A stretch of DNA of 64,000 nt, taken from NCBI GenBank assembly GCA_001602435.1, contig CP012156.1:3231898-3295897 (forward strand). Direction: 5' to 3'. A program made the position numbers and the translations under genes. This stretch comes from Hyphomonadaceae bacterium UKL13-1. Lineage in GTDB: Bacteria; Pseudomonadota; Alphaproteobacteria; Caulobacterales; Aquidulcibacteraceae. Below the pieces are notes generated by a model. The model had not been told where the DNA came from. It did not search any database and worked only from the letters and a program-made list of their open reading frames with translations. Shown piece after piece: positions 18,547-28,007 of the stretch; within the stretch, counting starts at the first letter, position 1, and each line of letters starts with the position of its first letter.

Positions 18547-19089
18547 ATGGCCAAAAGACGCTCCCCAGAACCCATTTCAGCCATCGAGGACCGACTGCTG
18601 CGCGCGTCGGTTGCGCTAGGCGATAGCCTCGACAGTATCTCCATGCCAGAACTGGCCGCCGCTGCCGAAATCGCCGTTGGTACGCTGTATCGTATCGCGC
18701 CATCCAAGAGCGCACTTGCAGCGCTTTTAGACGGGCGCGCGCAGGCTCATTTTGATCGCCATGTCTTCGCACCATTCCCAGCGCGCCTTGGACTGGAAGA
18801 ACGGTTTCGCTTGATGTGGTCTCGACTGGCCGAATTTGCCCTCTCAGAACCGGACCTCGCGGCCTATCTCGCCCGCAAACCGATGGCTGCCGACAGCGCC
18901 TTTATCAAAGCCAGTGCGATCTTTGCCCGCGACGGGGCTGCCACAGCCGAACTCAAAGCCTTCAGCGGGGAAGAATTAGCGGCAATCGTCTGGGGACCAC
19001 TGTCTGCCCTCTTGCGCAACCATACCTGTTCGGTGGAAAGTCTCCAGCAACTCGAACAAGCGGCTTGGGATGGTCTACGTCGCATATAA
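18547..19089 (+). CDS. TetR family transcriptional regulator
   Basis: Regulator of 180 residues. The N-terminal helix-turn-helix reads SISMPELAAAAEIAVGTLYRIAPSKSALAALL in pattern, matching TetR proteins, and the C-terminal helical ligand domain is not recognisable. The ATG at 18547 is preceded by GAGG; a GTG at 18541 is also in frame but too near that site. The SDR gene begins 16 bases downstream, so the pair forms an operon. It may autoregulate through the repeats at 18515-18537. Confidence 0.82.
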   Translation: MAKRRSPEPISAIEDRLLRASVALGDSLDSISMPELAAAAEIAVGTLYRIAPSKSALAALLDGRAQAHFDRHVFAPFPARLGLEERFRLMWSRLAEFALSEPDLAAYLARKPMAADSAFIKASAIFARDGAATAELKAFSGEELAAIVWGPLSALLRNHTCSVESLQQLEQAAWDGLRRI

Positions 19090-19104
19090 TTCAGGGAGAC
19101 GAAC

Positions 19105-19881
19105 ATGACAGGACGTATGGCCGGCAAAATGGCCTTGATCACAGGGGCTGCCCAAGGTTTGGGCGCAGCAATCGCCACCATGTACGCCAAAGAAGGCGCA
19201 AAGGTTGTTGTCACAGATATCAACGGGGCAGGCGCGGATGCAACTGCCGCGGCCATTAACGCGCTTTATCCCGGCCACGCCACCGCCTTCCAACAAGATG
19301 TTTGCTCAGAAGCGCGTTGGATCGAAATCGTCAATGCCGCCCATGATGCCATGGGTGGCCTCAATGTCTTGGTCAATAATGCCGGCATTGGCAGCCTTGG
19401 TTCTGTCGAAAGCGAAACCTTCGAGAACTGGAAAAAGGTTATGGCGGTCGATGTCGACTCCGTCTTCCTCGGCTGTAAGTATGCACTGGGCGTCATGAAG
19501 CCATATGGGCCGGGCGCGATCGTCAATATTTCGTCTATCGCGGGTCTGATCGCTTCGGCCAACTATGCCGCCTATAATGCCGCTAAAGCCGCCGTTTGGT
19601 TGTTGACCAAGTCTGTCGCGCTGCATTGTGCCCGCAAAGTGCCGGGCTTCCGCTGCAATTCCATCCACCCAACCTTTATCAAGACGCCGATCTTGGACGG
19701 GATGGCCGGTTTGGTTGGTTCGCAAGAAGAAGCTTATGCAAAACTTGCCCGCCAAGTCCCATTGGGTCGATTGGGTGAGCCTGACGATATTGCTTATGCC
19801 GCCGTCTATCTGGCCAGCGATGAGAGCAAGTTTGTGACCGGTGCAGAATTGAAAGTCGATGGCGGTATTTCTGCCATGTAG
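19105..19881 (+). CDS. Short-chain dehydrogenase/reductase
   Basis: Classical SDR oxidoreductase of 258 residues using NAD(P). Motifs are TGAAQGLG near residue 14, an Asp-containing VVVTDI that favours NAD, VNNAGIG, the Ser of VNISSIAG, and the catalytic YNAAK. The C-terminus LASDESKFVTGAELKVDGG is typical. A GGGAG ribosome site precedes the ATG. It follows the TetR gene directly, so its expression probably responds to that regulator's ligand. The substrate is unknown; an alcohol, sterol or cyclic alcohol dehydrogenase would all fit. Confidence 0.88.
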   Translation: MTGRMAGKMALITGAAQGLGAAIATMYAKEGAKVVVTDINGAGADATAAAINALYPGHATAFQQDVCSEARWIEIVNAAHDAMGGLNVLVNNAGIGSLGSVESETFENWKKVMAVDVDSVFLGCKYALGVMKPYGPGAIVNISSIAGLIASANYAAYNAAKAAVWLLTKSVALHCARKVPGFRCNSIHPTFIKTPILDGMAGLVGSQEEAYAKLARQVPLGRLGEPDDIAYAAVYLASDESKFVTGAELKVDGGISAM

Positions 19882-19890
19882 GCCCAAAGC

Positions 19891-20340
19891 CTAACGAACA
19901 ATCACCGACAACAGAACCACACGCGCAATGCCGTTGCCGACGACGCGGTCGGTAACGGCTTGCATGCGCTGACCCAAAATCTGGGTATCGGGCACGCGGC
20001 CTGGAATAAAGAAGCTATTGACGAATTCTTGCGCCACACCGCGCCAAGCCGCGCGCAGGGCAGGGGTCGCCGCTTGAGCTCGTTCGCGCTGAGGAATAGC
20101 GCTCACCACAATCCCCATATCGATCTGCATAAGTCCGACTGGGCGAAATTGGCGCATAATGCTGGCGGTGATTTGGTTTGAGCCCAAAAAGCCGGCTTCA
20201 TTCCCGCCCCCTTTAGGAACAGGTTTAGCAGCCCGGGCACTCGAAACGCCCAAAGCGGCGGTGGAAGCCAATGCAAAAGTCGCGGCGGCCGCAGACTTTA
20301 CTAAGCGCCGTCTGCTCAGATTTTGATTCGAATCAGTCAT
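19891..20340 (-). CDS. Unknown Tat-exported protein
   Basis: Protein of 149 residues with a clear twin-arginine signal (NLSRRRLVKSAAAATFALAS) and cleavage expected near SARAAKP. The mature part, about 110 residues, has a beta-alpha pattern including FRPVGLMQIDMGIVVS and a C-terminal GIARVVLLSVIVR. The overall shape recalls FliL-like or other small periplasmic domains, but I cannot assign a family. It converges with the SDR gene. No neighbour points to a function. Confidence 0.6.
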   Translation of the reverse strand: MTDSNQNLSRRRLVKSAAAATFALASTAALGVSSARAAKPVPKGGGNEAGFLGSNQITASIMRQFRPVGLMQIDMGIVVSAIPQRERAQAATPALRAAWRGVAQEFVNSFFIPGRVPDTQILGQRMQAVTDRVVGNGIARVVLLSVIVR

Positions 20341-20410
20341 AGCAACGATTTTCGGCGAAACGCGTTAAAGAAACGTGGCAAATCATCTCAGGCTGCATTA
20401 GATTTATTGC

Positions 20411-20426
20411 AGGAGGATATGTTTTG
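20411..20426 (+). promoter_or_regulatory. Shine-Dalgarno site that fixes a TTG start
   Basis: AGGAGG at 20411-20416 lies seven bases before TTG at 20424. An ATG at 20419 is in another frame that stops at once. This supports TTG as the start of the antiporter gene. Confidence 0.65.
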
Positions 20427-22232
20427 GCGGGTATGGTGGACATGACGGCCTTTAAAGAGCCGGTCATTATTCTAACGGCTGCAGCCATTGTTGTGCCCCT
20501 GTTTCACCGTTTTAAAATCAGCCCCGTGCTGGGTTTCATCCTGTGTGGCATCATCTTGGGACCATCAGGCTTGGGTGGGCTCGCCGTTCAAGATCCTTGG
20601 CTGAATGCGTTTACGATCCAAGACCGCGACTCCATCGCCATGATGGCTGAAATGGGGATCGTGTTTTTGCTTTTTGCAATTGGCCTTGAACTCTCGTTTG
20701 AGCGCCTGAACATGATGCGCAAAGTCGTGTTTGGCTTGGGCTCACTACAATTAGGCATTTCCGCTCTCGCCATTTTTTCAGTCTGCTACTTCTTTCTCGG
20801 GACCACAGGCACAGGTGCCGCCGTGATCGGCCTCGCGCTATCGCTTTCCTCAACCGCTGTTGTGTTGCAAACCTTGGCCGAGCAAAAGCGCCTGACCAGT
20901 CCCACCGGACGCGGGGCCTTTGGGGTTCTGCTTTTCCAAGATTTAGCCGTCGTGCCAATCTTGTTTGCTGTCTCCATGTTGGCACCTGACCGTATGGGCT
21001 TAGGCGTTGGCGGGCTCGTCCAGAGCTTGGCCGTCGCCGTTTTAGCCGTGGCATTGACGATTGTGATTGGCCGCATCGTGCTGCGCCCGCTGTTCCGCCA
21101 AGCGGCCAGAACCCGCAGCCCTGAAATCTTCATGGCCGCCTGCTTGTTGGTTGTAATCGCCACGGCACTTGGCAGTGCGGCGGCAGGACTTTCGATGGCG
21201 CTCGGCGCATTCTTGGCCGGGCTACTCCTCGCAGAAACCGAGTATCGCCGCGAAGTCGAAGCCACGATTGAGCCGTTCAAGGGACTTCTGCTCGGCGTGT
21301 TTCTCGTCTCGGTCGGGATGAGTGTCGATATTGGCAAAGTATTGGAGCGGCCGCTTGAGATTGTCGCGGCTATACTCGGCCTAATCGTCGTTAAGGCCGC
21401 TGTGGTTGCCGCCCTTGGCCCAAGCTTCGGAATCAAGCGACCCGCCGCGATAAAGGCCGGCCTCATCCTTGGCCCCGGTGGGGAATTTGCCTTTGTGGTT
21501 TTAGGACTTGCGACCAGCCTGTCAGTCCTACCTGCCGAGCAAGCAGATTTTGCGCTCCTCGTCGCCGCCATCACCATGTGCTTAATCCCGCTTCTGGGTC
21601 GCTATGGCATGAAGGCGGCCAATACCAAGCTGCCAACGGAAGCCGAGGAACTGGATTTAGCTCAACAGGCCAGCCAGACCGACAGCCCGCATGTGATCGT
21701 GGCCGGTTATGGCCGCGTTGGGGTCGTCGCGGTGGAGTTATTGGCCGAACAAAAAATCCCTTACATTGCCGTGGATTCCGATATTGAACGGGTTAGACGT
21801 GCACGTAAGGCTGGCAAAAAGGTCTATTTAGGCGATGCCTCACGCGGCGAGTTTCTGCGGGCGTGCGGGATTGAGCGGGCTCGGGCACTGGTTGTCACCA
21901 TGGATGGCGGCTCTGCCGTCGATCAAGTTGTGACCGCCGCCCACCTTGAGCAACCAAATCTACCGATTGTGGCGCGCAGCCGAGACGCCGCACACGCCGT
22001 CCACCTTTATAGCCTCGGGGTTCGCGAAGCCGTGCCGGAAACTTTAGAAGCCAGCCTGCAGGTCGGGGAAGCTATTCTGGTTGAATCTGGTGTGCCCATG
22101 GGCAACATCTTGGTCGCCATTCATGAAAAGAGGGCTACGATGCGCGCCTCGCTGCTAGAGGCTTCTACATCGGCTACGCCGTCAGAGCGCATGCGGGTCT
22201 TGCGCGACCAGCACCTCAAGGGAAACTCATGA
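20424..22232 (+). CDS. CPA2-type monovalent cation:proton antiporter with TrkA-N domain
   Basis: KefB/KefC-like membrane protein of 602 residues. About twelve membrane segments cover residues 10-390, including GFILCGIILGPSGL, the LLFQDLAVVP motif and GPGGEFAFVVLGLA. A cytosolic TrkA-N (RCK) domain follows with the nucleotide loop VAGYGRVG and an acidic strand end (VDSD). The family exchanges K+ or Na+ for protons and is gated by nucleotide or glutathione adducts. No KefF/KefG subunit is nearby. The start is TTG, chosen because of the perfect AGGAGG. carA follows 95 bases later. Confidence 0.88.
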   Translation: MAGMVDMTAFKEPVIILTAAAIVVPLFHRFKISPVLGFILCGIILGPSGLGGLAVQDPWLNAFTIQDRDSIAMMAEMGIVFLLFAIGLELSFERLNMMRKVVFGLGSLQLGISALAIFSVCYFFLGTTGTGAAVIGLALSLSSTAVVLQTLAEQKRLTSPTGRGAFGVLLFQDLAVVPILFAVSMLAPDRMGLGVGGLVQSLAVAVLAVALTIVIGRIVLRPLFRQAARTRSPEIFMAACLLVVIATALGSAAAGLSMALGAFLAGLLLAETEYRREVEATIEPFKGLLLGVFLVSVGMSVDIGKVLERPLEIVAAILGLIVVKAAVVAALGPSFGIKRPAAIKAGLILGPGGEFAFVVLGLATSLSVLPAEQADFALLVAAITMCLIPLLGRYGMKAANTKLPTEAEELDLAQQASQTDSPHVIVAGYGRVGVVAVELLAEQKIPYIAVDSDIERVRRARKAGKKVYLGDASRGEFLRACGIERARALVVTMDGGSAVDQVVTAAHLEQPNLPIVARSRDAAHAVHLYSLGVREAVPETLEASLQVGEAILVESGVPMGNILVAIHEKRATMRASLLEASTSATPSERMRVLRDQHLKGNS

Positions 22233-22327
22233 GCGTTGTAGACACCCCAAAATCAACATTGCTGCCATCCTGATTTGACCTCACGCGCTCTCGGGCTTAA
22301 CAGCAACAAAATCCCGGGAGCACCACC

Positions 22328-23524
22328 TTGACCTCTGCGCAAGATCACGCGCTCGCTTTCGCGCGCCAACCAACCGCCGCCCTTGTTCTGGCTGATGGTA
22401 CTGTTTTTTGGGGCCACGGCTGTGGCGCAATTGGCGAGGCTGTCGCCGAAGTCTGTTTTAACACGGCGATGTCTGGGTATCAGGAAATTCTGACAGATCC
22501 GTCCTATGCGGGACAAATCATTGCCTTTACCGCACCCCACATTGGTAATACCGGCACCAATCGCGAAGACGAAGAAGATTCTTGCCCACCCGCCGCTCAC
22601 GGTGCCCGCGGTGCTGTCATACGCGCAGACATCACCCGCCCCTCAAACTGGCGGTCGACCGCATCGCTCGATGCTTGGTTGAAGTCGAAAAACATCGTTG
22701 GCCTGACCGGGATTGATACCCGAGCACTAACAGTCCGTATTCGCGAACATGGCATGCCGCATGGGGTAATTGTTCATGCCCCCGACGGCCAAATTGACGT
22801 GGCGGCCTTGGCAGCTAAAGCAGCCGCTTGGTCTGGCCTTGAAGGCTTGGACCTTGCAAAAGACGTGACTTGCAAGACCCCTTACGACTTTGATGGTACC
22901 CAGTGGGTGTGGCCAGCCGGAACCGGCGTCGCCGACACCCAAGAAGCGCTAAAGGTCGTGGTGCTGGACTTTGGCGTCAAGGAAAACATCCTACGCTGCC
23001 TTGGCTCAACCGGGGCCAAAATCCATGTGATGCCAGCACAAACTTCCGCGGAAGACGTACTCGCGCTCAAGCCAAACGGTGTTCTTTTGTCGAATGGCCC
23101 AGGCGACCCCGCTGCAACCGGCACCTATGCGGTTGAGACCATTCAAAAGATCATCGCTGCTAAGGTACCGGTGTTTGGCATCTGCTTGGGCCATCAAATG
23201 TTGGGTCTCGCTCTGGGGGCGAAGACCGTCAAAATGGCGCAAGGCCATCATGGTGCGAACCATCCGGTGCAAGACCTTTCCACGGGCAAGGTTGAAATCG
23301 TCTCGATGAACCATGGCTTTGCCGTTGACCGTGACAGCCTGCCCGACGGGGTTGTGGAGACCCATGTCTCCCTGTTCGATGGCTCTAATTGCGGGATCGC
23401 ACTGGCCGATCAACCTGTCTTCTCGGTGCAATATCACCCAGAGGCTAGCCCAGGTCCTAAAGACAGTTTCTATTTGTTTGAACGCTTTAGAGAAGCCATG
23501 CGCACACACAAACAGGCGCAATGA
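22328..23524 (+). CDS. carA: Carbamoyl-phosphate synthase small (glutaminase) chain
   Basis: Glutamine amidotransferase subunit of carbamoyl-phosphate synthase, which supplies ammonia to CarB for arginine and pyrimidine synthesis; 398 residues. The N-terminal CarA domain has [17 protein letters not shown]. The class I glutaminase domain has the nucleophile in [10 protein letters not shown] and the His/Glu pair in [10 protein letters not shown]. No ATG precedes the conserved region. The TTG at 22328, seven bases after GGGAG, is the likely start. carB is not in the window, which happens in many alphaproteobacteria. Confidence 0.95.
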   Translation: MTSAQDHALAFARQPTAALVLADGTVFWGHGCGAIGEAVAEVCFNTAMSGYQEILTDPSYAGQIIAFTAPHIGNTGTNREDEEDSCPPAAHGARGAVIRADITRPSNWRSTASLDAWLKSKNIVGLTGIDTRALTVRIREHGMPHGVIVHAPDGQIDVAALAAKAAAWSGLEGLDLAKDVTCKTPYDFDGTQWVWPAGTGVADTQEALKVVVLDFGVKENILRCLGSTGAKIHVMPAQTSAEDVLALKPNGVLLSNGPGDPAATGTYAVETIQKIIAAKVPVFGICLGHQMLGLALGAKTVKMAQGHHGANHPVQDLSTGKVEIVSMNHGFAVDRDSLPDGVVETHVSLFDGSNCGIALADQPVFSVQYHPEASPGPKDSFYLFERFREAMRTHKQAQ

Positions 23525-23571
23525 CGCGCTTGTGCACTTGACGTCGGCTGATTGGGCGGCATTGTCAGGCT

Positions 23572-25119
23572 ATGAGCCAAATCAATCGCCGCACCCTGCT
23601 TTCCAGCTTCGCTGTCGTCCCAGCCTTATCGACCTTATCCGCCTGCGGGAAGGCCGCGGCCCCCGCAGATATCTTGCGGGTGGGTCTCGGCGGTGGACCG
23701 GATTCTTTAGACCCGCTGAAGGCCGAATTTGCCGCTGCTGCCCTGCTATTCCGCCAATTTTATTTGCCCGTGGTTGGCTATGGCCCCAAGGGTGGACCTG
23801 CCCCAGGCTTCGCAACGTCCTGGATGCCCAGCAATAATAACAAAACTTGGACCTTTGAAATTGCGCAAGGCCTCACGTGGTCAGATGGAAAGGCCATTGA
23901 TTCCAAAGATGTTCTAGACAGCTTACGCATGGGTGCCGACAAAAAGACCGCTTATGCCGACGCGTCAGAACTTTATATGATCAAGGGCTATCGCGACTGT
24001 GTGGTGGACGGCAAAGACCCCACGACCATTGGCGTGACTGCGCCCACCCCCACCAGCCTCGTCATCGAATTGGCCGTTTCTGACGCCGCCTTCTGGAGCC
24101 GGATGCAAGAATTCTATCCTGTCCCGATGCATACAATTGCTGCACACGGCGAGAAATGGACAGAACTCGACAAGATCGTTGTCTCTGGCCCGTACAAACC
24201 GATTGAGCGTTCGCAAACGCGCCTTGTGTTCGACAAAAATCCCAAGGGCGGCTGGGTTGAGGGCATGCCCAGCCAGATTAGTGTTGAGGCGATTGAGGAT
24301 TCATCGACCCGCTTGCGCATGTTCCAATCTGGCGATCTAGACCTGGCGCAAGACCCGCCCTTGCTACGCGCAGCCGATTTCGCCAAGGAATTTGGCGCCC
24401 AGTATCAGCGCTTTCCCGCCCCACGCCTCGTCTATATGAGCTTCAACACCAAGAAGCCGCAGTTCCAAGACGCCGATGTTCGACGAGCTCTGGCAATGGG
24501 CTTTGACCGGAGCGTCATCGCCAATGCCGTGATGCGCGGATCTGTTGAGCCTGCAGGGCGCTATGTTCGCGATCAGGCTCAGCCAAAATATGACCCAGAG
24601 GGTGCCCGTGCGATCCTGAGTGCAAAGGGCTTTAGCGCCACCAACCCCCTCCGGTTTGAGCTCTTGGTCACCAAGGACGACCGCGAACGCGCAGCCATCC
24701 AAATGGTGGATATGTGGAAGCAGATTGGAGTTGAGGCCACGATGTTTGCCGCCGATTCTAGCGCCATCGTCTCGCGCCTCAATGGTTTTGACTTTGAGGC
24801 GGCCATTGTCCGCATCGATAAAGGCATGAAGTCCGACGCGATTGACCTCATGGCCTCATGGGGTGAAGGCGGGACGGCCTATTCCCACCAATGGAAAGAC
24901 CCGGCCTTCAATCAGGCTTTATCAGATGCACGCGCGGAAAGTGAACCTGCGGCCCGCTTGGCCAAAACCTTGGCGGCGGAAGACATCTTGATGAAGGCCT
25001 GTCCGGTCACCGGCGTCTGGTTCTTCCCGTCGTCTTGGCTGGTCGCCGAACGTGTCACCGGCGGGATCGAAGGCATTGCGCCGATCATTTGGCCCAGCCT
25101 GAAGCTGACCAAGGCTTAA
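23572..25119 (+). CDS. Peptide/opine-type ABC transporter substrate-binding lipoprotein
   Basis: Family 5 solute-binding protein of 515 residues (DppA/OppA type). An RR-containing signal ends in a lipobox (STLSAC), so the mature protein should be a lipoprotein, possibly Tat-exported. Family marks are GGGPDSLDPL near the N-terminus, WTFEIAQGLTWSDGKAIDSKDV and YMSFNTKKPQFQDADVRRAL. Permease and ATPase genes are not adjacent, so it must work with components elsewhere or act alone as a binding protein. Peptides are the likely ligand, but the family also takes up nickel, opines and sugars. Confidence 0.85.
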   Translation: MSQINRRTLLSSFAVVPALSTLSACGKAAAPADILRVGLGGGPDSLDPLKAEFAAAALLFRQFYLPVVGYGPKGGPAPGFATSWMPSNNNKTWTFEIAQGLTWSDGKAIDSKDVLDSLRMGADKKTAYADASELYMIKGYRDCVVDGKDPTTIGVTAPTPTSLVIELAVSDAAFWSRMQEFYPVPMHTIAAHGEKWTELDKIVVSGPYKPIERSQTRLVFDKNPKGGWVEGMPSQISVEAIEDSSTRLRMFQSGDLDLAQDPPLLRAADFAKEFGAQYQRFPAPRLVYMSFNTKKPQFQDADVRRALAMGFDRSVIANAVMRGSVEPAGRYVRDQAQPKYDPEGARAILSAKGFSATNPLRFELLVTKDDRERAAIQMVDMWKQIGVEATMFAADSSAIVSRLNGFDFEAAIVRIDKGMKSDAIDLMASWGEGGTAYSHQWKDPAFNQALSDARAESEPAARLAKTLAAEDILMKACPVTGVWFFPSSWLVAERVTGGIEGIAPIIWPSLKLTKA

Positions 25120-25139
25120 ACGCCGGCTAGGCGACTGGT

Positions 25140-26423
25140 TTAAACCAGGCGCTCTTCACGAATTTGATTGCCCTTATAGGCCTCAACATCCAGTTCGCCT
25201 TCCCACTTGGCGACAGCGACTGCGGCCGCACTATCGCCCAGCACATTCACAACTGTCCGCATCATATCCATGATCCGGTCTGCGCCTAGAATGATGGCAA
25301 TCACTTCCACCGGAACTCCGGCGATTCCCAGAACCAGTGGGATAAAGACGATTGATCCACCGGGGATACCTGCCGCGCCTATGGCACCAAGTGAGGCGGC
25401 AATCACGATGCCGACCAATTGCCCACCATCGAGCGGAATCCCAAACAATTGCGCGCCAAAGATCGTCACGATGCAAATATACATGGCCGTGCCATCCATA
25501 TTCACTGTCGCGCCCATGGATGAGACAAATGCACTCATCCGCCTTGAAATCCCGAGCTTTTCAATCATGCAGCGCATGGTGACAGGCAAGGTCGCGTTGG
25601 AAGACGAGGTGGAATAAGCCACAGCCATCGCCTCTGACATCCCCTTAAAGAATGGCAAAAGAGGTAGGCCCAACACAAATCTTATAAAGCTGCCATAGAC
25701 CACAAAGCCATAGATGAAACAGCCAAGATAGACGGTTCCAATCAGGGCCGCGAGCTTCACCAAAGCGTCCGCCCCCATCAAAGCAACGGCCCAAGCCATC
25801 AAAGCAAAGGCCCCGATGGGTGCCAGCTCCATGATATAGGTGACGAGTTTGGTAAGGGCATGGGCGGCACCGTCCAGAACATCGGCCACAGGCTTTGCCG
25901 CCTCCCGCGCTCCCAAAACGCCAATACCTAATAGGATGGCGAATACGATCACACTCAACATCTCGCCTTCCGCCAGTGCCTTTACCGGATTGGCCGGGAT
26001 GAACATGGCCAGAATGTCCGCCCCTGTCGGTGGGGGCTTTACCGGGGGCGCGGACAAACCAGCGGGCGCCTCAATGCCAGCGCCAGGTTGCAACAGCATG
26101 GCTAGGCCAACGCCTAAACACGCAGCCAAAAGACCTGACGGGATATAAAGGGCCGCGATCCGGGCACCGGACTTTCCCAGTCGGCTCAAATCGCCAATCG
26201 ACACCACGGCAGCGGCCACAGATACAAAAATCAACGGGACCGACAACATCCGGATCAAGCGGATGAAAGCATCACCCAACAATTTCAGCGCGGCAGACCA
26301 AGCCTCGCCATCAATCAGACCATCCAAATAGCCATCAGGCCGGATACCGAAGCCCAAGATAACCCCTAAAACCATAGCAACAAGAATGCGAAGCCACAGG
26401 GGCTTTTGAAAAAAGGCGGTCAT
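25140..26423 (-). CDS. Dicarboxylate/amino acid:cation symporter (DAACS family), copy 1
   Basis: Sodium- or proton-coupled symporter of the GltP/DctA fold, 427 residues. It has about eight membrane segments, a serine-rich re-entrant loop (AYSTSSSNATLPVTM) and the substrate site in NMDGTAMY, with a second re-entrant loop around GGSIVFIPLVLG and a late DRIMDMMRTVVNV helix. It carries a Pro- and Gly-rich extension near GLSAPPVKPPPTG. A related but distinct gene faces it 312 bases away. Whether it carries glutamate, aspartate or C4-dicarboxylates is not certain. Confidence 0.88.
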   Translation of the reverse strand: MTAFFQKPLWLRILVAMVLGVILGFGIRPDGYLDGLIDGEAWSAALKLLGDAFIRLIRMLSVPLIFVSVAAAVVSIGDLSRLGKSGARIAALYIPSGLLAACLGVGLAMLLQPGAGIEAPAGLSAPPVKPPPTGADILAMFIPANPVKALAEGEMLSVIVFAILLGIGVLGAREAAKPVADVLDGAAHALTKLVTYIMELAPIGAFALMAWAVALMGADALVKLAALIGTVYLGCFIYGFVVYGSFIRFVLGLPLLPFFKGMSEAMAVAYSTSSSNATLPVTMRCMIEKLGISRRMSAFVSSMGATVNMDGTAMYICIVTIFGAQLFGIPLDGGQLVGIVIAASLGAIGAAGIPGGSIVFIPLVLGIAGVPVEVIAIILGADRIMDMMRTVVNVLGDSAAAVAVAKWEGELDVEAYKGNQIREERLV

Positions 26424-26735
26424 GCAAGTCCAACTGGCTGTGTGCGAAAAGGTCTGGGCCAGGATCGATGTGGCACAGAGCCAATCGCTATAGGGTCAAT
26501 TCATCGTGAGGTGTTTGGACCGTCCGTAGCGTTGTGGGCGCTTAACCTGCTCATGTTAGGCGCAATTTCGGCCCTTCCCTCCGCCAGACGGCTATTAAAG
26601 CTTCACATCAAGTTGAATGAAGCATAAGTCTAGTCTCTAAGTCGCACGGGGGTGGACCACAGGCGGGCGGGATCAACAGGGGGTTTTGAAACCTCGTGGC
26701 CTGCTGTGTGTCCAGAATAGAAACAGGGCTGCCGC
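26424..26735. other. 312-base divergent intergenic region between two DAACS symporters
   Basis: No gene is seen here. A possible plus-strand promoter is TTGAAT (26613-26618), 17 bases, then TCTAAG (26636-26641), which would give the right-hand symporter a leader of about 88 bases. No clear promoter was found for the left gene, and no strong palindrome that could serve both. Confidence 0.4.
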
Positions 26736-28004
26736 ATGAACAAGCATTTCACACTCTTTATTCTCGCCGCAATGGTTCTGGGGATTGCGGTCGGCGCCGC
26801 CATTTTCGAGTTCGTTCCCAAAGAAGGCCAAGAGGTTTGGGCGGCCAACTTTAAGATTGTGACCGATGTTTTCCTGCGTTTGATCAAGATGATCATCGCC
26901 CCCTTGGTGTTTGCAACCTTGGTCGCCGGGATTGCCCATATTGGCGACACAACGACGTTGGGCCGCGTCGGGATCAAGACCATGGCTTGGTTCTTGGCCG
27001 CTTCCCTGGTTTCTTTGACGCTGGGTGCCGTGATCGCCAGCCTGTTGCATCCCGGCGTTGGCCTCAATCTGCCAATCCCCGCTATTGGTGAGACGAGTGA
27101 TATCAAGCCTTCGGCTTTAACCCTGAAGGATTTCATTATCCATTTGGTGCCGAAATCCATCGTTGAAGCCATGGCCAATAATGAGATCTTGCAGATCGTG
27201 GTGTTCTCGATCTTCTTCGGTGTCGCCGTGACCGCGATGGGCGAAGAGGGCAAGCCTTTGGCAGACCTCGCTGACAAGGTCTCCCACGCCATGTTGAAGC
27301 TAACCGGCTATGTGATGTCGTTGGCACCATTTGCGGTATTTGCCGCCGTCGCTGCCGTGATCGCGACCAAAGGCTTGGCGGTTCTGGGTACCTACGCATC
27401 CTTCATAGGTGGCTTCTATCTAGCGCTGGTGATTTTGTGGGGCCTGCTTTTGCTGGCAGGGTTTGTCGTCATCGGCCCTGCAATCGGCAATTTGATTGCC
27501 CGAATCCGCGAACCGACTTTGCTCGCTTTCTCCACCGCTTCCTCCGAAGCCGCCTATCCGAAAACGATGGAGCAATTGGAGAAGTTTGGCGTGTCGCGCC
27601 GTATCGCCAGCTTTGTGCTGCCGCTGGGCTATTCGTTCAATCTCGACGGCTCGATGATGTATTGCACCTTCGCAACGCTGTTCATCGCGCAAGCCTATGG
27701 CATTCACCTGACCGTACCGCAGATCGCCACGATGTTGCTGTTGCTGATGGTGACTTCTAAGGGCATGGCCGGTGTACCACGCGCGTCGCTCGTCGTGATT
27801 GCGGCAACGCTTTCCTTCTTCAAAATTCCAGAAGCCGGGATTTTGTTGATCTTAGCCGTCGACCACTTCCTCGACATGGGCCGCTCGGCCACCAACGTCA
27901 TCGGCAATTCCATCGCCACCGCCGTGGTTGCGAAGTGGGAAGGCGATCTCACCGAAGATGAATTGGTAGCCGACCAAAAGGCCGGCATCAAAAACCAAAG
28001 CTAA
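26736..28004 (+). CDS. Dicarboxylate/amino acid:cation symporter (DAACS family), copy 2
   Basis: Second GltP/DctA-fold symporter, 422 residues. The re-entrant serine loop reads FSTASSEAAYPKTM, the substrate motif SFNLDGSMMYCTF, and the helix near the end DHFLDMGRSATNVIGN. These are closer to the C4-dicarboxylate/glutamate DctA-GltP type than copy 1, whose motifs differ at many positions, so the two are probably not a recent duplication. It is divergent from copy 1. The rph gene converges with it, with three bases between the stops. Confidence 0.88.
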   Translation: MNKHFTLFILAAMVLGIAVGAAIFEFVPKEGQEVWAANFKIVTDVFLRLIKMIIAPLVFATLVAGIAHIGDTTTLGRVGIKTMAWFLAASLVSLTLGAVIASLLHPGVGLNLPIPAIGETSDIKPSALTLKDFIIHLVPKSIVEAMANNEILQIVVFSIFFGVAVTAMGEEGKPLADLADKVSHAMLKLTGYVMSLAPFAVFAAVAAVIATKGLAVLGTYASFIGGFYLALVILWGLLLLAGFVVIGPAIGNLIARIREPTLLAFSTASSEAAYPKTMEQLEKFGVSRRIASFVLPLGYSFNLDGSMMYCTFATLFIAQAYGIHLTVPQIATMLLLLMVTSKGMAGVPRASLVVIAATLSFFKIPEAGILLILAVDHFLDMGRSATNVIGNSIATAVVAKWEGDLTEDELVADQKAGIKNQS

Positions 28005-28007
28005 GGC

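Noticed and set aside
20786..21577. 263-codon minus-strand frame inside the CPA2 antiporter gene
   Set aside because: Thr/Ser/Ala-rich antisense of membrane helices with no recognisable domain; a shadow frame.
22275..22303. Possible carA promoter TTGACC with TAACAG
   Set aside because: The -35 is good, but the -10 matches the consensus in only three positions, so it is not strong enough to list.
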